64,000 nucleotides of DNA from Ornithinibacillus gellani (GTDB lineage Bacteria > Bacillota > Bacilli > Bacillales > Amphibacillaceae). Location of the stretch: contig NZ_QTSZ01000017.1 in the NCBI RefSeq assembly GCF_003730295.1, positions 186,001-250,000 of the forward strand, given 5' to 3'. Positions within the stretch are counted from its first letter, which is position 1. Every line of letters starts with the position of its first letter. A program made the translations under genes and the position numbers. Shown here piece after piece: positions 1 through 10,019 of the stretch. The notes below the pieces were generated by a model that had not been told where the DNA came from, did not search any database, and worked only from the letters and a program-made list of their open reading frames with translations.

Positions 1-128
1 ACTTCGGTTGTTGAATCAGCATCTATTTGTGAATCAATCTCCACTATCTTACCATTTTCAATAAGGACATCTTTAGCCACTAATTCGTTTGAATGAAATT
101 GTGTCACGTTTTTTAACAGCGTCTTCAT
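1..128 (-). CDS. pyrC: dihydroorotase, N-terminal fragment (runs off the window)
   Basis: This is the first 42 codons of a gene that continues beyond position 1. The frame opens with ATG at 126-128 after a GGGGGA ribosome-binding site and reads MKTLLKNVTQFHSNELVAKD, then a stretch containing VLIENGKIVEID. That is the N-terminal beta-strand pattern of dihydroorotases and related amidohydrolases. Dihydroorotase catalyses the third step of de novo pyrimidine synthesis in the cytoplasm. It lies directly downstream of pyrB and overlaps its 3' end by 56 bp, which fits the Bacillus pyrB-pyrC order and suggests translational coupling. The metal-binding HxH motif would lie just outside the window, so the assignment rests on order and a short N-terminus. 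Confidence 0.8.
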   Translation of the reverse strand, partial: MKTLLKNVTQFHSNELVAKDVLIENGKIVEIDSQIDADSTTE

Positions 129-1008
129 GAATAATCCCCCAGTCATGCAATAATTTCGTCATAATGGCCATCCGTACATATACGCCATTTTCCATTTGTT
201 TAAAAATCCGAGATCGTTCACATTCTACCAAATCTGTATCAATTTCCACACCACGATTAATTGGTGCAGGATGCATAATAATCGCATTTGGTTTCATGTT
301 TGCTTCTCTTTCTTTTGTTAAGCCGTATTCCTCTAGATAATGATTCATCACTTTCACACCATCATGACGTTCATGCTGGATTCTTAGAAGCATGACAACA
401 TCACACATTTCAGTCGCTTCATCTATCGTAATGTAAGGAAATTCTAAAGTGTGATCCTGAAAATCTGGTGCTGCACAGAAGAAAACATTGGCACCTAATC
501 GTTTCAAAGCATGGGCATTTGATTTGGCCACGCGGCTGTGTAAAATATCACCAGCAATTGCAACATTTAGCCCCTCTATTTTGCCAAATTCCTGATAGAT
601 AGTTAGCAAATCAAGCATGCATTGTGTAGGATGCTCTGCTTTCCCTGCACCACCATTTATAATAGGAATGTTGATGTTTGCATTGATTTCTTCATACCAT
701 GTATCAGATTCATGGCGAACAACTAGCAAGTTTGCACCAATTGCTTCAAATGTTCTTGCCGTATCATACAGTGATTCTCCCTTTAATACGCTTGAAGAAT
801 TGCTATGAAAATCAAGTGTTTCCATCCCTAGCTTTTTCTGGGCAACAACAAAGCTCATCTTTGTTCGTGTGCTCGGTTCAAAAAATAAATTTCCGGCAAA
901 AATTTGTTGTTGAATTGGCGTATGACCAAGACGAAAATCCTCTGCGGACTCCAAAATACCATACATATCTTCCACAGTTAGTTGATCTAAAGAAATAAAA
1001 TGTCTCAT
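73..1008 (-). CDS. pyrB: aspartate carbamoyltransferase, catalytic subunit
   Basis: The product condenses carbamoyl phosphate with aspartate, the committed step of UMP synthesis. The 311-residue protein is close to the roughly 304 residues of B. subtilis PyrB. The carbamoyl-phosphate loop FFEPSTRTKMSF lies near residues 42-53, HPTQ follows in the middle, and HPAPINRGVEI near the C-terminus binds aspartate. I start at MRHFISL because a GGGAGG site lies 8 nt upstream; the longer open frame (to 1110) runs back into the attenuator hairpin and is not credible. It sits downstream of pyrR with a PyrR-type attenuator in the gap. The uracil permease gene pyrP, usual between pyrR and pyrB in Bacillus, is absent. 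Confidence 0.96.
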   Translation of the reverse strand: MRHFISLDQLTVEDMYGILESAEDFRLGHTPIQQQIFAGNLFFEPSTRTKMSFVVAQKKLGMETLDFHSNSSSVLKGESLYDTARTFEAIGANLLVVRHESDTWYEEINANINIPIINGGAGKAEHPTQCMLDLLTIYQEFGKIEGLNVAIAGDILHSRVAKSNAHALKRLGANVFFCAAPDFQDHTLEFPYITIDEATEMCDVVMLLRIQHERHDGVKVMNHYLEEYGLTKEREANMKPNAIIMHPAPINRGVEIDTDLVECERSRIFKQMENGVYVRMAIMTKLLHDWGIIHEDAVKKRDTISFKRISG

Positions 1009-1047
1009 TGGTTTTGCCTCCCATATTTGTAAAAAGTTTGGGTCGTT

Positions 1048-1150
1048 TTCGCCAAGAAAAAAGCTCCTTGCGCAACGTCGCAAAGAGCTTTGCATGCCAG
1101 AAACAGGCACACGTATCTTAAACGACCTTGAAAATCTCTCTGGATTTCTT
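1048..1150 (-). promoter_or_regulatory. PyrR-dependent transcription attenuator upstream of pyrB
   Basis: On the minus strand AATCCAGAGAGATT (1133-1146) matches the PyrR anti-antiterminator consensus ARUCCNGNGAGGYU except for one G-to-A change near the end. It is followed by a strong terminator hairpin (1055-1091; arms AAAGCTC and GAGCTTT around an inner TTGCG/CGCAA stem) with a T-run. Established knowledge: UMP-bound PyrR stabilises the anti-antiterminator and so favours termination. By inference pyrB and downstream pyr genes are attenuated when pyrimidines are abundant. Confidence 0.8.
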
Positions 1151-1256
1151 TAAAGGTCTTTCTTTTCCATTATTCAGTTCCCTGCTTGACTAATTTTAAA
1201 ACAATTGCTTTATCTTTCGTAGTTATGCCTCAACAAGTTAACTTACCTATCAGCCA

Positions 1257-1990
<734 letters not shown>

Positions 1991-2039
1991 AAAGGTTCAT
2001 TTTGTACTTCATTTATTATTTCAAAGTATCATCTGAAAG

Positions 2040-2948
2040 TCAAGCCATTTTCTTGATATTTTCCAAGGCTTCTTGAAACACTTTTGGAGGATCTGCTTCA
2101 AAGAGCAGCCATTCTCCAGAGATTGGGTGATGAAACCCGAGCACCCTTGCATGCAACGCCTGACCTTGTACATCCAATGTCTTTCTTGGACCATATTTCG
2201 GATCACCGACTAAGGGATGACCAATATATCGCATATGCACGCGGATTTGATGAGTTCTACCAGTTTCCAGTTGACAAGTTACATGTGTATAATCCGCAAA
2301 ATGTGTCAGTACTTGGAAATGTGTGATGGCCTGTTTTCCGTTATCGACAACAGCCATACGCTGGCGATTATTTGGATCTCTACCAATCGGTGCATCAATC
2401 ATACCTTTTTCATGCTGTATCTCACCATGTACAATTGCTTCATAACGGCGTTCCACATCTTTAGCAGCAAGTTGTTTCGCCAGTTCCTGATGAGCTTGGT
2501 CGTTTTTGGCCACAACTAATAAACCACTTGTATCCTTGTCAATTCGGTGGACAATGCCCGGCCGCTCCACATCATTTATACCAGACAAGTCCTTACAGTG
2601 ATATAATAACGCGTGTACAAGTGTCCCATGCTCATGACCTGCCGATGGGTGAACAACCATCCCTTTTGGTTTATTGACAACTACGATTGCCTCATCCTCA
2701 TAAATAATGTCAAGCGCTATATTCTCCGGCTCCAAGGCAAGCTCTTTTATCTCAGGCTTTGTCCAGGTAAGGATATCGCCTTCCTTGCATTTATAATTGG
2801 ATTTCACTGGCTTCCCGTTCACTTGGATCATACCGTCAGCAATCCAGCCTTGCATACGTGTTCTCGTTTCTTCCGGTAAAATCATCGTCATCATGCGATC
2901 AATTCGTAAATTTTCTTCAGCTTCTGTAATGAAATGGCGTCCATCCAT
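2040..2948 (-). CDS. rluD: 23S rRNA pseudouridine synthase, RluD family (YlyB)
   Basis: The protein isomerises uridines in 23S rRNA. It has an N-terminal S4-like RNA-binding domain (about residues 15-75, including MIQVNGKPV) and a catalytic RluA/RluD domain. The hallmark HRIDKDTSGL lies at about residues 134-143, with Asp137 as the expected nucleophile; GRTHQIRVH follows near residue 235. At 302 residues it is full length. It ends 2 bp from the lspA stop region, so rluD and lspA are probably co-transcribed, as ylyB and lspA are in B. subtilis. The exact uridines modified cannot be told from sequence. Confidence 0.93.
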   Translation of the reverse strand: MDGRHFITEAEENLRIDRMMTMILPEETRTRMQGWIADGMIQVNGKPVKSNYKCKEGDILTWTKPEIKELALEPENIALDIIYEDEAIVVVNKPKGMVVHPSAGHEHGTLVHALLYHCKDLSGINDVERPGIVHRIDKDTSGLLVVAKNDQAHQELAKQLAAKDVERRYEAIVHGEIQHEKGMIDAPIGRDPNNRQRMAVVDNGKQAITHFQVLTHFADYTHVTCQLETGRTHQIRVHMRYIGHPLVGDPKYGPRKTLDVQGQALHARVLGFHHPISGEWLLFEADPPKVFQEALENIKKMA

Positions 2949-2949
2949 A

Positions 2950-3414
2950 TTAATTTTTTCCTTTCCTTGTCTCTTCCAATAGTGTTGCCAAAATAATAAA
3001 GCCTACACCAACAACCAATGCGGAATCTGCCACATTAAAAATTGGAAAGTCATATGTAAAAATAATGAAATCTAGAAAGTCAACAACCTCCTGGCGAAAC
3101 AATCGATCAATAAAATTACCAATCGCACCACCTAATACAAAGCTAAGGCCCAATGCCAGCAGCATATTTCCTTTTGCATGCTTTTGCATATAATAAACAA
3201 TTCCAATGACAACAATGACGGTAATGATATAAAACAATACCATTTGGTCCTGTAATATTCCCCATGCTGCACCTTTATTTCGATGAGAGGTAATATAGAA
3301 AAAATCTTCAATCACAGGAATTTGTTCAAACTGTTCCATGTTTTTGACGATAATCAGTTTCGTGAATTGATCTACAGCAATTACTACCGCAGCAATAATA
3401 TAATAAAAATACAT
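2950..3414 (-). CDS. lspA: lipoprotein signal peptidase (signal peptidase II)
   Basis: This aspartyl protease cleaves prolipoproteins after lipidation and acts within the cytoplasmic membrane. The 154-residue protein has four hydrophobic segments. The two expected catalytic aspartates are in GNFIDRL (Asp103) and FNVADS (Asp130). I start at [10 protein letters not shown] because GGAGG lies 8 nt upstream; the frame extends another 21 codons without a ribosome-binding site. Its clients in this window probably include ctaC, ylaJ and perhaps ylbC. Upstream it is separated from ileS by a 154-bp repeat array in place of the ylyA gene found here in B. subtilis. Confidence 0.94.
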   Translation of the reverse strand: MYFYYIIAAVVIAVDQFTKLIIVKNMEQFEQIPVIEDFFYITSHRNKGAAWGILQDQMVLFYIITVIVVIGIVYYMQKHAKGNMLLALGLSFVLGGAIGNFIDRLFRQEVVDFLDFIIFTYDFPIFNVADSALVVGVGFIILATLLEETRKGKN

Positions 3415-3533
3415 GCATTCATCCTCCAACTTTTCAAACTTGGCTTCCTTATGCATTTTACCATAAGCACGTATCAATTAGTGAGGATTCATAAGAAAAT
3501 AATCCTCATCTATATATTATTATCGAGTCATAC

Positions 3534-3995
3534 GATAAAGTGAAACTTCAATCAGGGGGAATTTTCGCACTTCACCACTGATTGTTAGTTGAACCAATCA
3601 GGCCTTTACTGGCTGTTGTTCCCCCACTTACAATGCTTGTTATCAAAAATATTCTTGATGTGGGGGGCTTACAGCCAGTTAATCTGTGATAAAGTGAAAC
3701 TTCAATCAGTGGGGGTTTTCGCACTTCACCCACTGATTGTTAGTTGAACCAATCAGGCCTTTACTGGCTGTTGATCCACCACTTACCATGCTTGTTATCA
3801 GAAATATTCTTGATGTGGGGGGCTTACAGCCAGTTAATCTGTGATATAGTGAAACTTCAATCAGTGGGATTTTTCACTTCCTCCACTGATTGTTAGTTGA
3901 ACCAATCAGGCCTTTACTGGCTGTTGTTCCCCCGCTTACAATGCTTGTTATCAAAAATATTCTTGATGTGGGGGGCTTACAGCCAGTTAATCTGT
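3534..3995. repeat. tandem array of three 153-155 bp structured repeats
   Basis: Three head-to-tail units begin at 3534, 3688 and 3843, each opening with GATAAAG or GATATAG and ending TTAATCTGT. All share an invariant core, CACTGATTGTTAGTTGAACC followed directly by AATCAGGCCTTTACTGGCTG. Each unit can form a hairpin from AATCAG...CTGATT and a longer one from ACTGGCTG...CAGCCAGT with an inner CCCCAC/GTGGGG stem. The same family recurs at 48409-48903. No open frame of note crosses it. It fills most of the lspA-ileS gap (3415-4037). It is not a CRISPR array: the units are contiguous and have no spacers. Short hairpin GAGGATT/AATCCTC at 3482-3508 upstream of lspA is otherwise unexplained. Confidence 0.95.
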
Positions 3996-3996
3996 G

Positions 3997-4030
3997 ATAA
4001 AAACATCCCGCAGTATGACCTGCGGGATGC
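3997..4030 (-). terminator. intrinsic terminator of ileS
   Basis: On the minus strand the stem CATCCCGCAG (loop GTCATA) CTGCGGGATG is followed by five T. It lies 8 bp after the ileS stop and abuts the repeat array. Confidence 0.92.
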
Positions 4031-4037
4031 ATGATTT

Positions 4038-6791
4038 TTATTCATAATGTTTTTTTACTACATCTGCACAACGTGTACATAGCGTAGGATGTGCTTCATC
4101 TTCACCAACCGTTTTAGAAGCCATCCAGCAACGTTCACATTTCTCACCAGAATGTTTTTCAACAAGTACATCAACCAAGCGATAAGGTTTCGCTTCAGTT
4201 GCCTGATCTGTTACTACAGCCTCAGACACAATCAACAATTGATGAAGATCCGGAATAGCTTGAAGAACACGCGCTGTTTCATCATCCTTTGCTACAATCG
4301 TTAGTTTCGCTTCTAATGATTTACCGATGACTTTTTCATTACGAGCTTCCTCCAATGCCTTCAACACATCGTCACGAATATTCATAAAGTGATCCCAGGT
4401 CGTTTCCATATCCTTACCATCGATTATGTTACGCGGTTCTGGAATGTCTGTTAATTGTACACTTTCCTCTTCCACGCCAGGAATATACTCCCATACTTCT
4501 TCTGTTGTATGTGGAATAATAGGTGTCAACAACTTTACAAGTGTTGTGAGTATATCATAATATCCAGTTTGAATACTTCTGCGACGATGGTTATCTGCCG
4601 CCTCGATATAAAGCACATCTTTGGCAAAATCCAAATAGAATGAACTCAAATCATCGGCAATGAAATTATGAACCCGATGGAATACAGGTGAAAATTCAAA
4701 GCGATCATAGTGATCCCGAACATCTGCCACCAGCTTTTGCAGTCGGTGCAGCATATATCGATCTACTGATTCCAAATCCTTTTCTTGTACACGGTCCTTG
4801 GCAGGATCAAAGTCTGCCAAGTTTGCCAGTATGAATCGGAACGTGTTTCTAATTTTACGATAGGACTCAGATACTTGCTTCAAAATATCCTGTGAAATTC
4901 GAACGTCCGCCTGATAATCCACAGAGGATACCCATAAACGAAGGATATCTGCTCCCAGCTGCTTTTGAACCTTTGCGGGAACCATCACATTCCCCAAAGA
5001 TTTACTCATTTTTCTACCTTGACCATCTAGTACAAATCCATGACTCACGACTGTTTTATATGGTGCCTTGCCAGTTACGGCTACAGAGGTAGACAAAGAT
5101 GAGTTAAACCACCCGCGATATTGGTCGCTTCCTTCTAAATAAATGTCAGCAGGTCGGCGCAGTTCTTCACGTCCAACCAACACTCCCTCATGCGAGGAAC
5201 CAGAATCAAACCAGACATCCATGATATCTGTTTCTTTTGTAAAGTGACCATTTGGGCTGTGCTCAGAAGTGAATCCTTCCGGCAATAGTTCTTTTGCTTC
5301 TTTTTCAAACCAAATATTAGAACCATGTTCGGCAAATAGTTTTGATACATGTTCAATTGTTTCATCTGTGATAATTGGTGTTTGATCTTCCCCATAAAAT
5401 ACAGGAATCGGTACACCCCATGTCCGTTGGCGTGAAATACACCAGTCTTCACGATCTTTCACCATATTATATAGCCTTGTTTCACCCCAGTTTGGATACC
5501 AATTCACCTGTTTGATTTCTTCCAAAATATCATCTCGGAAATCTTTAATCGATGCGAACCATTGAGCAGTCGCTCTAAATATTGTTGGTTTTTTCGTTCT
5601 CCAATCATGTGGGTAGGAGTGTGTAATAAATTTAAGTTTTAACAAAGCCCCAACTTCATCCAGCTTTTCCGTAATAGCTTTATTAGCTTCATCATAAAAT
5701 ACGCCTTCAAAGCCAGGTGCTTCATTCGTGAAAAATCCTTTCTCATCAACTGGGCATAGTGCATCAATACCGTAACCTTTGGCAACATAAAAGTCATCCT
5801 CACCATGTCCAGGAGCTGTATGAACACAACCAGTACCAGCATCTGTTGTAACATGTTCACCTAGCATAATAATGGAATCACGATCATAAAAAGGATGTTG
5901 CGTTACCACTTTATCTGCTTCATTGCCTTTAAAGGATTGGACAACTTCATAGGTTTCCCATTCCAATTCCTCGGCAACAGCTTCGACCAGCTCGCTTGCA
6001 ATTACAAAACGATCTTCACCAACTTCAACAACATGATATTCAATATTCGGATGTAAACTAATCCCCAAGTTGGCTGGAATCGTCCACGGTGTTGTTGTCC
6101 AGATAATAAATTTATCTCCAGCTTCAAGCAAACCTTTACCATCTGTAACTTCAAATGCTACATAAATGGATGGTGACCGTTTGTCATGATATTCAATTTC
6201 GGCCTCTGCCAAAGCGGATTCCGAAGATGGTGACCAATATACCGGGCGCAGGCCTTTGTAAATATAGCCTTTTTTAGCCATTTCACCAAATACTTTAATT
6301 TGGGCCGCTTCATAATCTTTTGTTAATGTAATATATGGATGATCCCAATCCCCATTGACGCCAATTGTTTTAAATTGTGTACGTTGACTATCCACCTGTT
6401 TAAGCGCATAGTCTGCACATAATTCTCTAAATTCAGCGACAGAGATTTTTTTACGGTCTACCTTTTTATTTTTTGTCAATGCTGTCTCAATCGGTAAACC
6501 ATGGGTATCCCACCCTGGAACATAAGGTGCAAAATAACCAGTCATAGATTTATAGCGGATAATAAAGTCTTTTAAAATTTTATTTAAAGCATGTCCAATA
6601 TGAAGATCACCGTTAGCATACGGTGGTCCATCATGTAAGATAAAGGATGGTCTTCCTTTTGTTCTTTCCAAACCTTTTTCATATATATGATCTTCTTCCC
6701 ATTTCTGTTGTCGCAATGGTTCCTTATTCGGTAAATTTCCTCTCATTGGAAATTCTGTTTTTGGCATTAACAGTGTTTCTTTATAATCCAT
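4038..6791 (-). CDS. ileS: isoleucyl-tRNA synthetase
   Basis: IleRS charges tRNA-Ile in the cytoplasm. The 917-residue protein is the usual bacterial (type 1) length. HIGH lies at residues 64-67 in [15 protein letters not shown] near residue 595 in [10 protein letters not shown], the editing domain in between, and a C-terminal zinc knuckle has Cys885, Cys888, Cys905 and Cys908. GAAGGAGG lies upstream of ATG 6789-6791. A T-box riboswitch with an ATC specifier precedes the gene, so expression should rise when tRNA-Ile is uncharged. It sits between divIVA and lspA as in B. subtilis. Confidence 0.98.
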   Translation of the reverse strand: MDYKETLLMPKTEFPMRGNLPNKEPLRQQKWEEDHIYEKGLERTKGRPSFILHDGPPYANGDLHIGHALNKILKDFIIRYKSMTGYFAPYVPGWDTHGLPIETALTKNKKVDRKKISVAEFRELCADYALKQVDSQRTQFKTIGVNGDWDHPYITLTKDYEAAQIKVFGEMAKKGYIYKGLRPVYWSPSSESALAEAEIEYHDKRSPSIYVAFEVTDGKGLLEAGDKFIIWTTTPWTIPANLGISLHPNIEYHVVEVGEDRFVIASELVEAVAEELEWETYEVVQSFKGNEADKVVTQHPFYDRDSIIMLGEHVTTDAGTGCVHTAPGHGEDDFYVAKGYGIDALCPVDEKGFFTNEAPGFEGVFYDEANKAITEKLDEVGALLKLKFITHSYPHDWRTKKPTIFRATAQWFASIKDFRDDILEEIKQVNWYPNWGETRLYNMVKDREDWCISRQRTWGVPIPVFYGEDQTPIITDETIEHVSKLFAEHGSNIWFEKEAKELLPEGFTSEHSPNGHFTKETDIMDVWFDSGSSHEGVLVGREELRRPADIYLEGSDQYRGWFNSSLSTSVAVTGKAPYKTVVSHGFVLDGQGRKMSKSLGNVMVPAKVQKQLGADILRLWVSSVDYQADVRISQDILKQVSESYRKIRNTFRFILANLADFDPAKDRVQEKDLESVDRYMLHRLQKLVADVRDHYDRFEFSPVFHRVHNFIADDLSSFYLDFAKDVLYIEAADNHRRRSIQTGYYDILTTLVKLLTPIIPHTTEEVWEYIPGVEEESVQLTDIPEPRNIIDGKDMETTWDHFMNIRDDVLKALEEARNEKVIGKSLEAKLTIVAKDDETARVLQAIPDLHQLLIVSEAVVTDQATEAKPYRLVDVLVEKHSGEKCERCWMASKTVGEDEAHPTLCTRCADVVKKHYE

Positions 6792-6840
6792 TACCAGTTT
6801 CCTCCTTCAATCTAATCATGTGTATACTTCTGTTGTCGTA

Positions 6841-7085
6841 CAAAATAAAAAGCCTTCTAATCCCCAAAAAGGGACGAGAAGACTCGCGGTACCACCCTTA
6901 TAAATTTAATCTACATTAAATTCACTCGATATTCGTAACGTGAATGACCCGTCCAATTCTACTATCATTCGAATGGCTGCTCCGGAGTGATATTCTAAAA
7001 GCGTTCCTGTGCCAGGCTCCCACCATACCCCAGCTCGCTATCCAGTCCACCTGCTTTTATACTGTCTCCATCCATGCATGTTAAC
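6841..7085 (-). promoter_or_regulatory. T-box riboswitch, isoleucine specifier (ileS leader)
   Basis: The minus strand carries the T-box sequence AGGGTGGTACCGCGAGT (6882-6898), followed by a terminator hairpin at 6845-6883 with arms around CCTTTTTGG and a run of T. The specifier loop GAATATCACTCC contains the isoleucine codon ATC at 6989-6991, and stem I with its GAGCTGGGG segment lies at about 7020-7050. Uncharged tRNA-Ile pairs with both specifier and T-box to prevent termination. A TATAAT candidate -10 lies near 7095-7100, with no clear -35. With this element, the 409-bp divIVA-ileS gap is explained. Confidence 0.95.
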
Positions 7086-7200
7086 TTATTGATTATATAA
7101 ACCAAGCGTGTTCACTGCCATGCAATTAAGCTTACATGCCAGCTATTTGCGCACTTATCGTATCATGAATTATATGTAATAATTCCATGCCCGTCAAGCA

Positions 7201-7704
7201 CTAGGATTTGGTTTCCACCAATTCTAGATCCTCACCCATTTCTGTGTCAAAGAGATCTTCCCAATCATCTGTATCAATCATATCCAATTGTGCTTCAACC
7301 AACATTTTCAAGCGGGTTCGGAAAACCTTTGCCTGTTTTTTTAATTCTTCTACTTCAATGGAAATACGTCGTGATTTACTTAATGCTTCGTTAATAATCC
7401 GATCCGCATTCTTTTCTGCTTCTTTAATAATCAGTTTAGATTCCTTAGCAGCATTTCCTTTCAGCTCTTCCGCTGTTTCTTGTGCTACTAAAATGGATTT
7501 ATTCAAAGTTTCTTCTATATTTGTAAAATGACTTAGTCTTTCATTTAATTGCGATGCCTTTTCGTCTAATGCTTTCTTCTCGCGGATGACCATTTCATAA
7601 TCTTTCACAACCTGATCTAAAAAATCATTTACTTCATCTTCATTGTAGCCACGTAAGCTTCTTGTAAATACCTTATTATGAATATCCAATGGTGTTAATG
7701 GCAC
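7201..7704 (-). CDS. divIVA: cell division initiation protein DivIVA
   Basis: DivIVA binds negatively curved membrane at septa and poles and positions division and sporulation factors. The 167-residue product begins with the conserved lipid-binding region PLTPLDIHNKVFTRSLRGYN and continues as a long coiled coil (about residues 30-135) with an acidic tail. I choose GTG at 7702-7704: AGGAGG lies 8 nt upstream, whereas the more upstream GTG overlaps the Shine-Dalgarno. It is read towards ileS and follows the ylmH-sepF genes. Confidence 0.95.
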   Translation of the reverse strand: MPLTPLDIHNKVFTRSLRGYNEDEVNDFLDQVVKDYEMVIREKKALDEKASQLNERLSHFTNIEETLNKSILVAQETAEELKGNAAKESKLIIKEAEKNADRIINEALSKSRRISIEVEELKKQAKVFRTRLKMLVEAQLDMIDTDDWEDLFDTEMGEDLELVETKS

Positions 7705-7800
7705 TGCGGCCACCTCCTGAAATATATTTTTAGCAATTTATGAATTCGGTATTACGTTACTATTCGACATGAATATAATAATTCCTGCATAACCTGCCAA

Positions 7801-8577
7801 TTATTTTAAAATTGCAGTGGTGATTCGAATTTTGTCTTTTTTTGTTTGACCTGCTATTTCGACGAGTCTACTCCTTCCCTTTTTTCGTAGGGAGAGTAAA
7901 TCATCTTCCTGCAAAATAAATTTAGTATCTTCTACGACACGATAATTTACCTTAACTAATCCTTTAGCAATATACTCCCCAGCCGCTTTCCGGGGAATAC
8001 GATAGATTTCCTTTATTACGTTATCGAGTCGAAGCGAGGATACGGTATGATGATGATATATCCATTCCTGCTCTTTCTCCATAAAAACATCGATTGGCTT
8101 TTCTGACAAACGAATGGTAGCTTGCTTTATTGAAGTTAAATTAGTCTGTACATAGGCAGAAATTTCTTTTGCCAGCAGAATTTGCAGCATACCATTTTCG
8201 ACATAAATATCACCCAATTTCCCACGGGTTATACCAAGAGACATAAATGCCCCTAATACATCCCGATGACTCAAGGTAATAAATTTCTCTGGGTAAGCTG
8301 CCTCCAGCAAGGTCAATTGATAGCTTTCTGGAGTAATTTCCTCATAAAACGGTGCTAGCACAGCTCGTTTCCGCTCCGAATACTGTCCACCGCCAAATAA
8401 TTGGATCTGTACATCTTCATTCGTTGTCCCGATAAGTGATTCAACAATCTGTTGCTCTCTTGGGTCTAAAAAATCAGTTAGCTTCGTTTGATAGGAACGC
8501 TCGACATCTTCTTTCCAAGATAATACTTGGTCAATGAATGGATGCTCTTCTTTACGGAAATGTTGGTATAAATCCAT
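7801..8577 (-). CDS. ylmH: S4-domain RNA-binding protein YlmH
   Basis: YlmH-family proteins bind ribosomal RNA/tRNA through a C-terminal S4 domain and have been linked to ribosome-associated quality control and to the division cluster. The 258-residue product has an N-terminal domain containing GGGQYSERKRA (about residues 74-84), then LGAFMSLGITRGKLGDI, and an S4 domain from about residue 180 (SSLRLDNVIKEIYRIPRKAA). The start at MDLYQHF has AGGAG 10 nt upstream; a longer frame overlaps ylmG and lacks a ribosome-binding site. It belongs to the sepF-ylmG-ylmH-divIVA row. Specific role here is inferred from the family. Confidence 0.9.
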   Translation of the reverse strand: MDLYQHFRKEEHPFIDQVLSWKEDVERSYQTKLTDFLDPREQQIVESLIGTTNEDVQIQLFGGGQYSERKRAVLAPFYEEITPESYQLTLLEAAYPEKFITLSHRDVLGAFMSLGITRGKLGDIYVENGMLQILLAKEISAYVQTNLTSIKQATIRLSEKPIDVFMEKEQEWIYHHHTVSSLRLDNVIKEIYRIPRKAAGEYIAKGLVKVNYRVVEDTKFILQEDDLLSLRKKGRSRLVEIAGQTKKDKIRITTAILK

Positions 8578-8590
8578 GAATACCGAGCTC

Positions 8591-8869
8591 CTACAATACC
8601 CGATAAAGCATACTGAACAATGCTGACAACCCAGATGTACGCGCGAAATACAAAACAAATATCGCGACGATTGGTGAAATATCAATCATGCCAAGCGGCG
8701 GAATTATCTTTCGAAATGGTTCCAAAAATGGTTCACATATTTTCGCTAAAATCATTCCAAATTGCGATTCTCTCGCACCAGGAAACCAAGACATAAATAT
8801 ATAAATAATTAACGCATAACTATAGATTTCAAGTGCATAAAATAAAATTACGTATATTTGTCCTAACAC
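8591..8869 (-). CDS. ylmG: YggT-family membrane protein YlmG
   Basis: A 92-residue integral membrane protein with two hydrophobic segments (about residues 4-26 and 66-88) separated by the conserved loop with [14 protein letters not shown], diagnostic of the YggT/YlmG family. Its biochemical role is not settled; homologues are linked to division, chloroplast nucleoid organisation and osmotic tolerance. The start is GTG (8867-8869), 3 bp after the sepF stop, with GGATGG upstream, implying translational coupling to sepF. Confidence 0.9.
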   Translation of the reverse strand: MLGQIYVILFYALEIYSYALIIYIFMSWFPGARESQFGMILAKICEPFLEPFRKIIPPLGMIDISPIVAIFVLYFARTSGLSALFSMLYRVL

Positions 8870-8872
8870 GCC

Positions 8873-9301
8873 CTACCATCCTTTATCAAATTCATCCCCA
8901 CTGTCCATGATATCTGTAATACTTCCAGAGACATCCACATTATCTGGGGTACATAAAAATGTTTCGGAGCCTAATTTCTGAATATCTCCGTTAACGGCAT
9001 ATACAGTACCGCTTAAAAAATCAACCATTCTCATTGCTTGCTGATGGTCGACACGCTGTAAGTTAATAATTACGGCACGACGGTTAACAATATGATCGGC
9101 AATTTCCTGTGCTTCATCGTAGGAACGCGGCTCACATAGGACGACTTTTGGTGTAGACTGCTGCACACTTGTTAAGCTAACAACATTCCGCTTCTTTTTT
9201 CCAGTGTCTTCCTCTGGTTCTGCGTACGTAGCCTCTTGTTCTACATATTCATATTCATCATCGTCAGCAAAATAATCCTTCAGCTTGCTGAAAAAACCCA
9301 T
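8873..9301 (-). CDS. sepF: cell division protein SepF
   Basis: SepF bundles and membrane-anchors FtsZ filaments. The 142-residue protein starts with the amphipathic membrane-targeting segment [11 protein letters not shown], has an acidic linker (about residues 13-36), then a compact domain with [19 protein letters not shown] and [12 protein letters not shown]. This is the normal length. It sits between ylmE and ylmG. FtsZ, FtsA and DivIVA, with which it acts at the septum, are encoded nearby. Confidence 0.96.
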   Translation of the reverse strand: MGFFSKLKDYFADDDEYEYVEQEATYAEPEEDTGKKKRNVVSLTSVQQSTPKVVLCEPRSYDEAQEIADHIVNRRAVIINLQRVDHQQAMRMVDFLSGTVYAVNGDIQKLGSETFLCTPDNVDVSGSITDIMDSGDEFDKGW

Positions 9302-9317
9302 GATTACACCTCACTGT

Positions 9318-9989
9318 TTAGGCACCGACAAGCTGTGTACCTATTCGGATATGTGTTGCACCTTCTTCAATTGCAATTTCAAAATCATTGCTCATGCCCA
9401 TTGACAAACCTTCACATGGCGCATGGGGAAGCTTTCTACGCTTCACATCATCGCGTAGTGCTCGAAGCTGGCGAAAAACACGTCGAAGTTCGTCTTCATC
9501 ATCCACATGTGGTGCCATTGTCATCAAACCAACAATTCGAACCTTTGGATAGGCCTCTAGTTGCTCAATAAAATCTGCCGTTTCCTCTGGTTGAAGGCCA
9601 TGCTTGGATGCTTCTCCACTCACATTTACTTGAACAAAACAATCTACGACATCATCTGCACGCTTTTCAATTTCCTTGGCAATCGACTTACGATCCAATG
9701 AATGAATTGCCGTTACCTCATGAATAATATCCTTTACTTTTCGAGATTGCAGCGTTCCAATAAAATGCCACTTAGCATGATTGCCTATTGCCTCGTACTT
9801 ATTAAAAAATCCTTCTGTACGATTTTCGCCAAGATTGTCAATTCCTGCTTCCAATGCTTCATTTGTTCTCTCTATTGTAACATATTTTGTCACCGCAATT
9901 ATTGTAATTTCATCCGGATTACGATTGCTTCTATCGCAAGCAGCAACAATTCTCTCCTGAATGGCGGCTAAATTTTCTGCTACCGTCAT
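9318..9989 (-). CDS. ylmE: PLP-homeostasis protein (YggS/YlmE family)
   Basis: Members bind pyridoxal 5'-phosphate on a conserved lysine and buffer PLP and amino/keto acid balance. The TIM-barrel protein shows the PLP lysine in IIAVTKYV (about residue 34), GENRTEGFFNKY, KWHFIGTLQSRKVK and, near the end, LSMGMSNDFEIAIEEGATHIR. I prefer ATG at 9987-9989 (223 residues); the ATG three codons earlier lies only 2 nt from the GGAG and is unlikely, though the spacing to the chosen codon is long. It is placed between sepF and ylmD as in B. subtilis. Confidence 0.92.
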   Translation of the reverse strand: MTVAENLAAIQERIVAACDRSNRNPDEITIIAVTKYVTIERTNEALEAGIDNLGENRTEGFFNKYEAIGNHAKWHFIGTLQSRKVKDIIHEVTAIHSLDRKSIAKEIEKRADDVVDCFVQVNVSGEASKHGLQPEETADFIEQLEAYPKVRIVGLMTMAPHVDDEDELRRVFRQLRALRDDVKRRKLPHAPCEGLSMGMSNDFEIAIEEGATHIRIGTQLVGA

Positions 9990-10019
9990 TATTACCATTT
10001 CTCCTTCAGTATATAATGC

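Noticed and set aside
3482-3508. Hairpin GAGGATT/AATCCTC upstream of lspA as a terminator
   Set aside because: No T-run on either side and no gene that would need it; left as an unexplained inverted repeat.
3534-3995. CRISPR array
   Set aside because: Units are about 154 bp, contiguous, with no unique spacers and no cas genes; a CRISPR repeat is 23-47 bp with spacers.
7085-7200. Complete sigma-A promoter for ileS
   Set aside because: A TATAAT is present on the minus strand, but the only TTG-like hexamer is 22 bp away; not strong enough to annotate.
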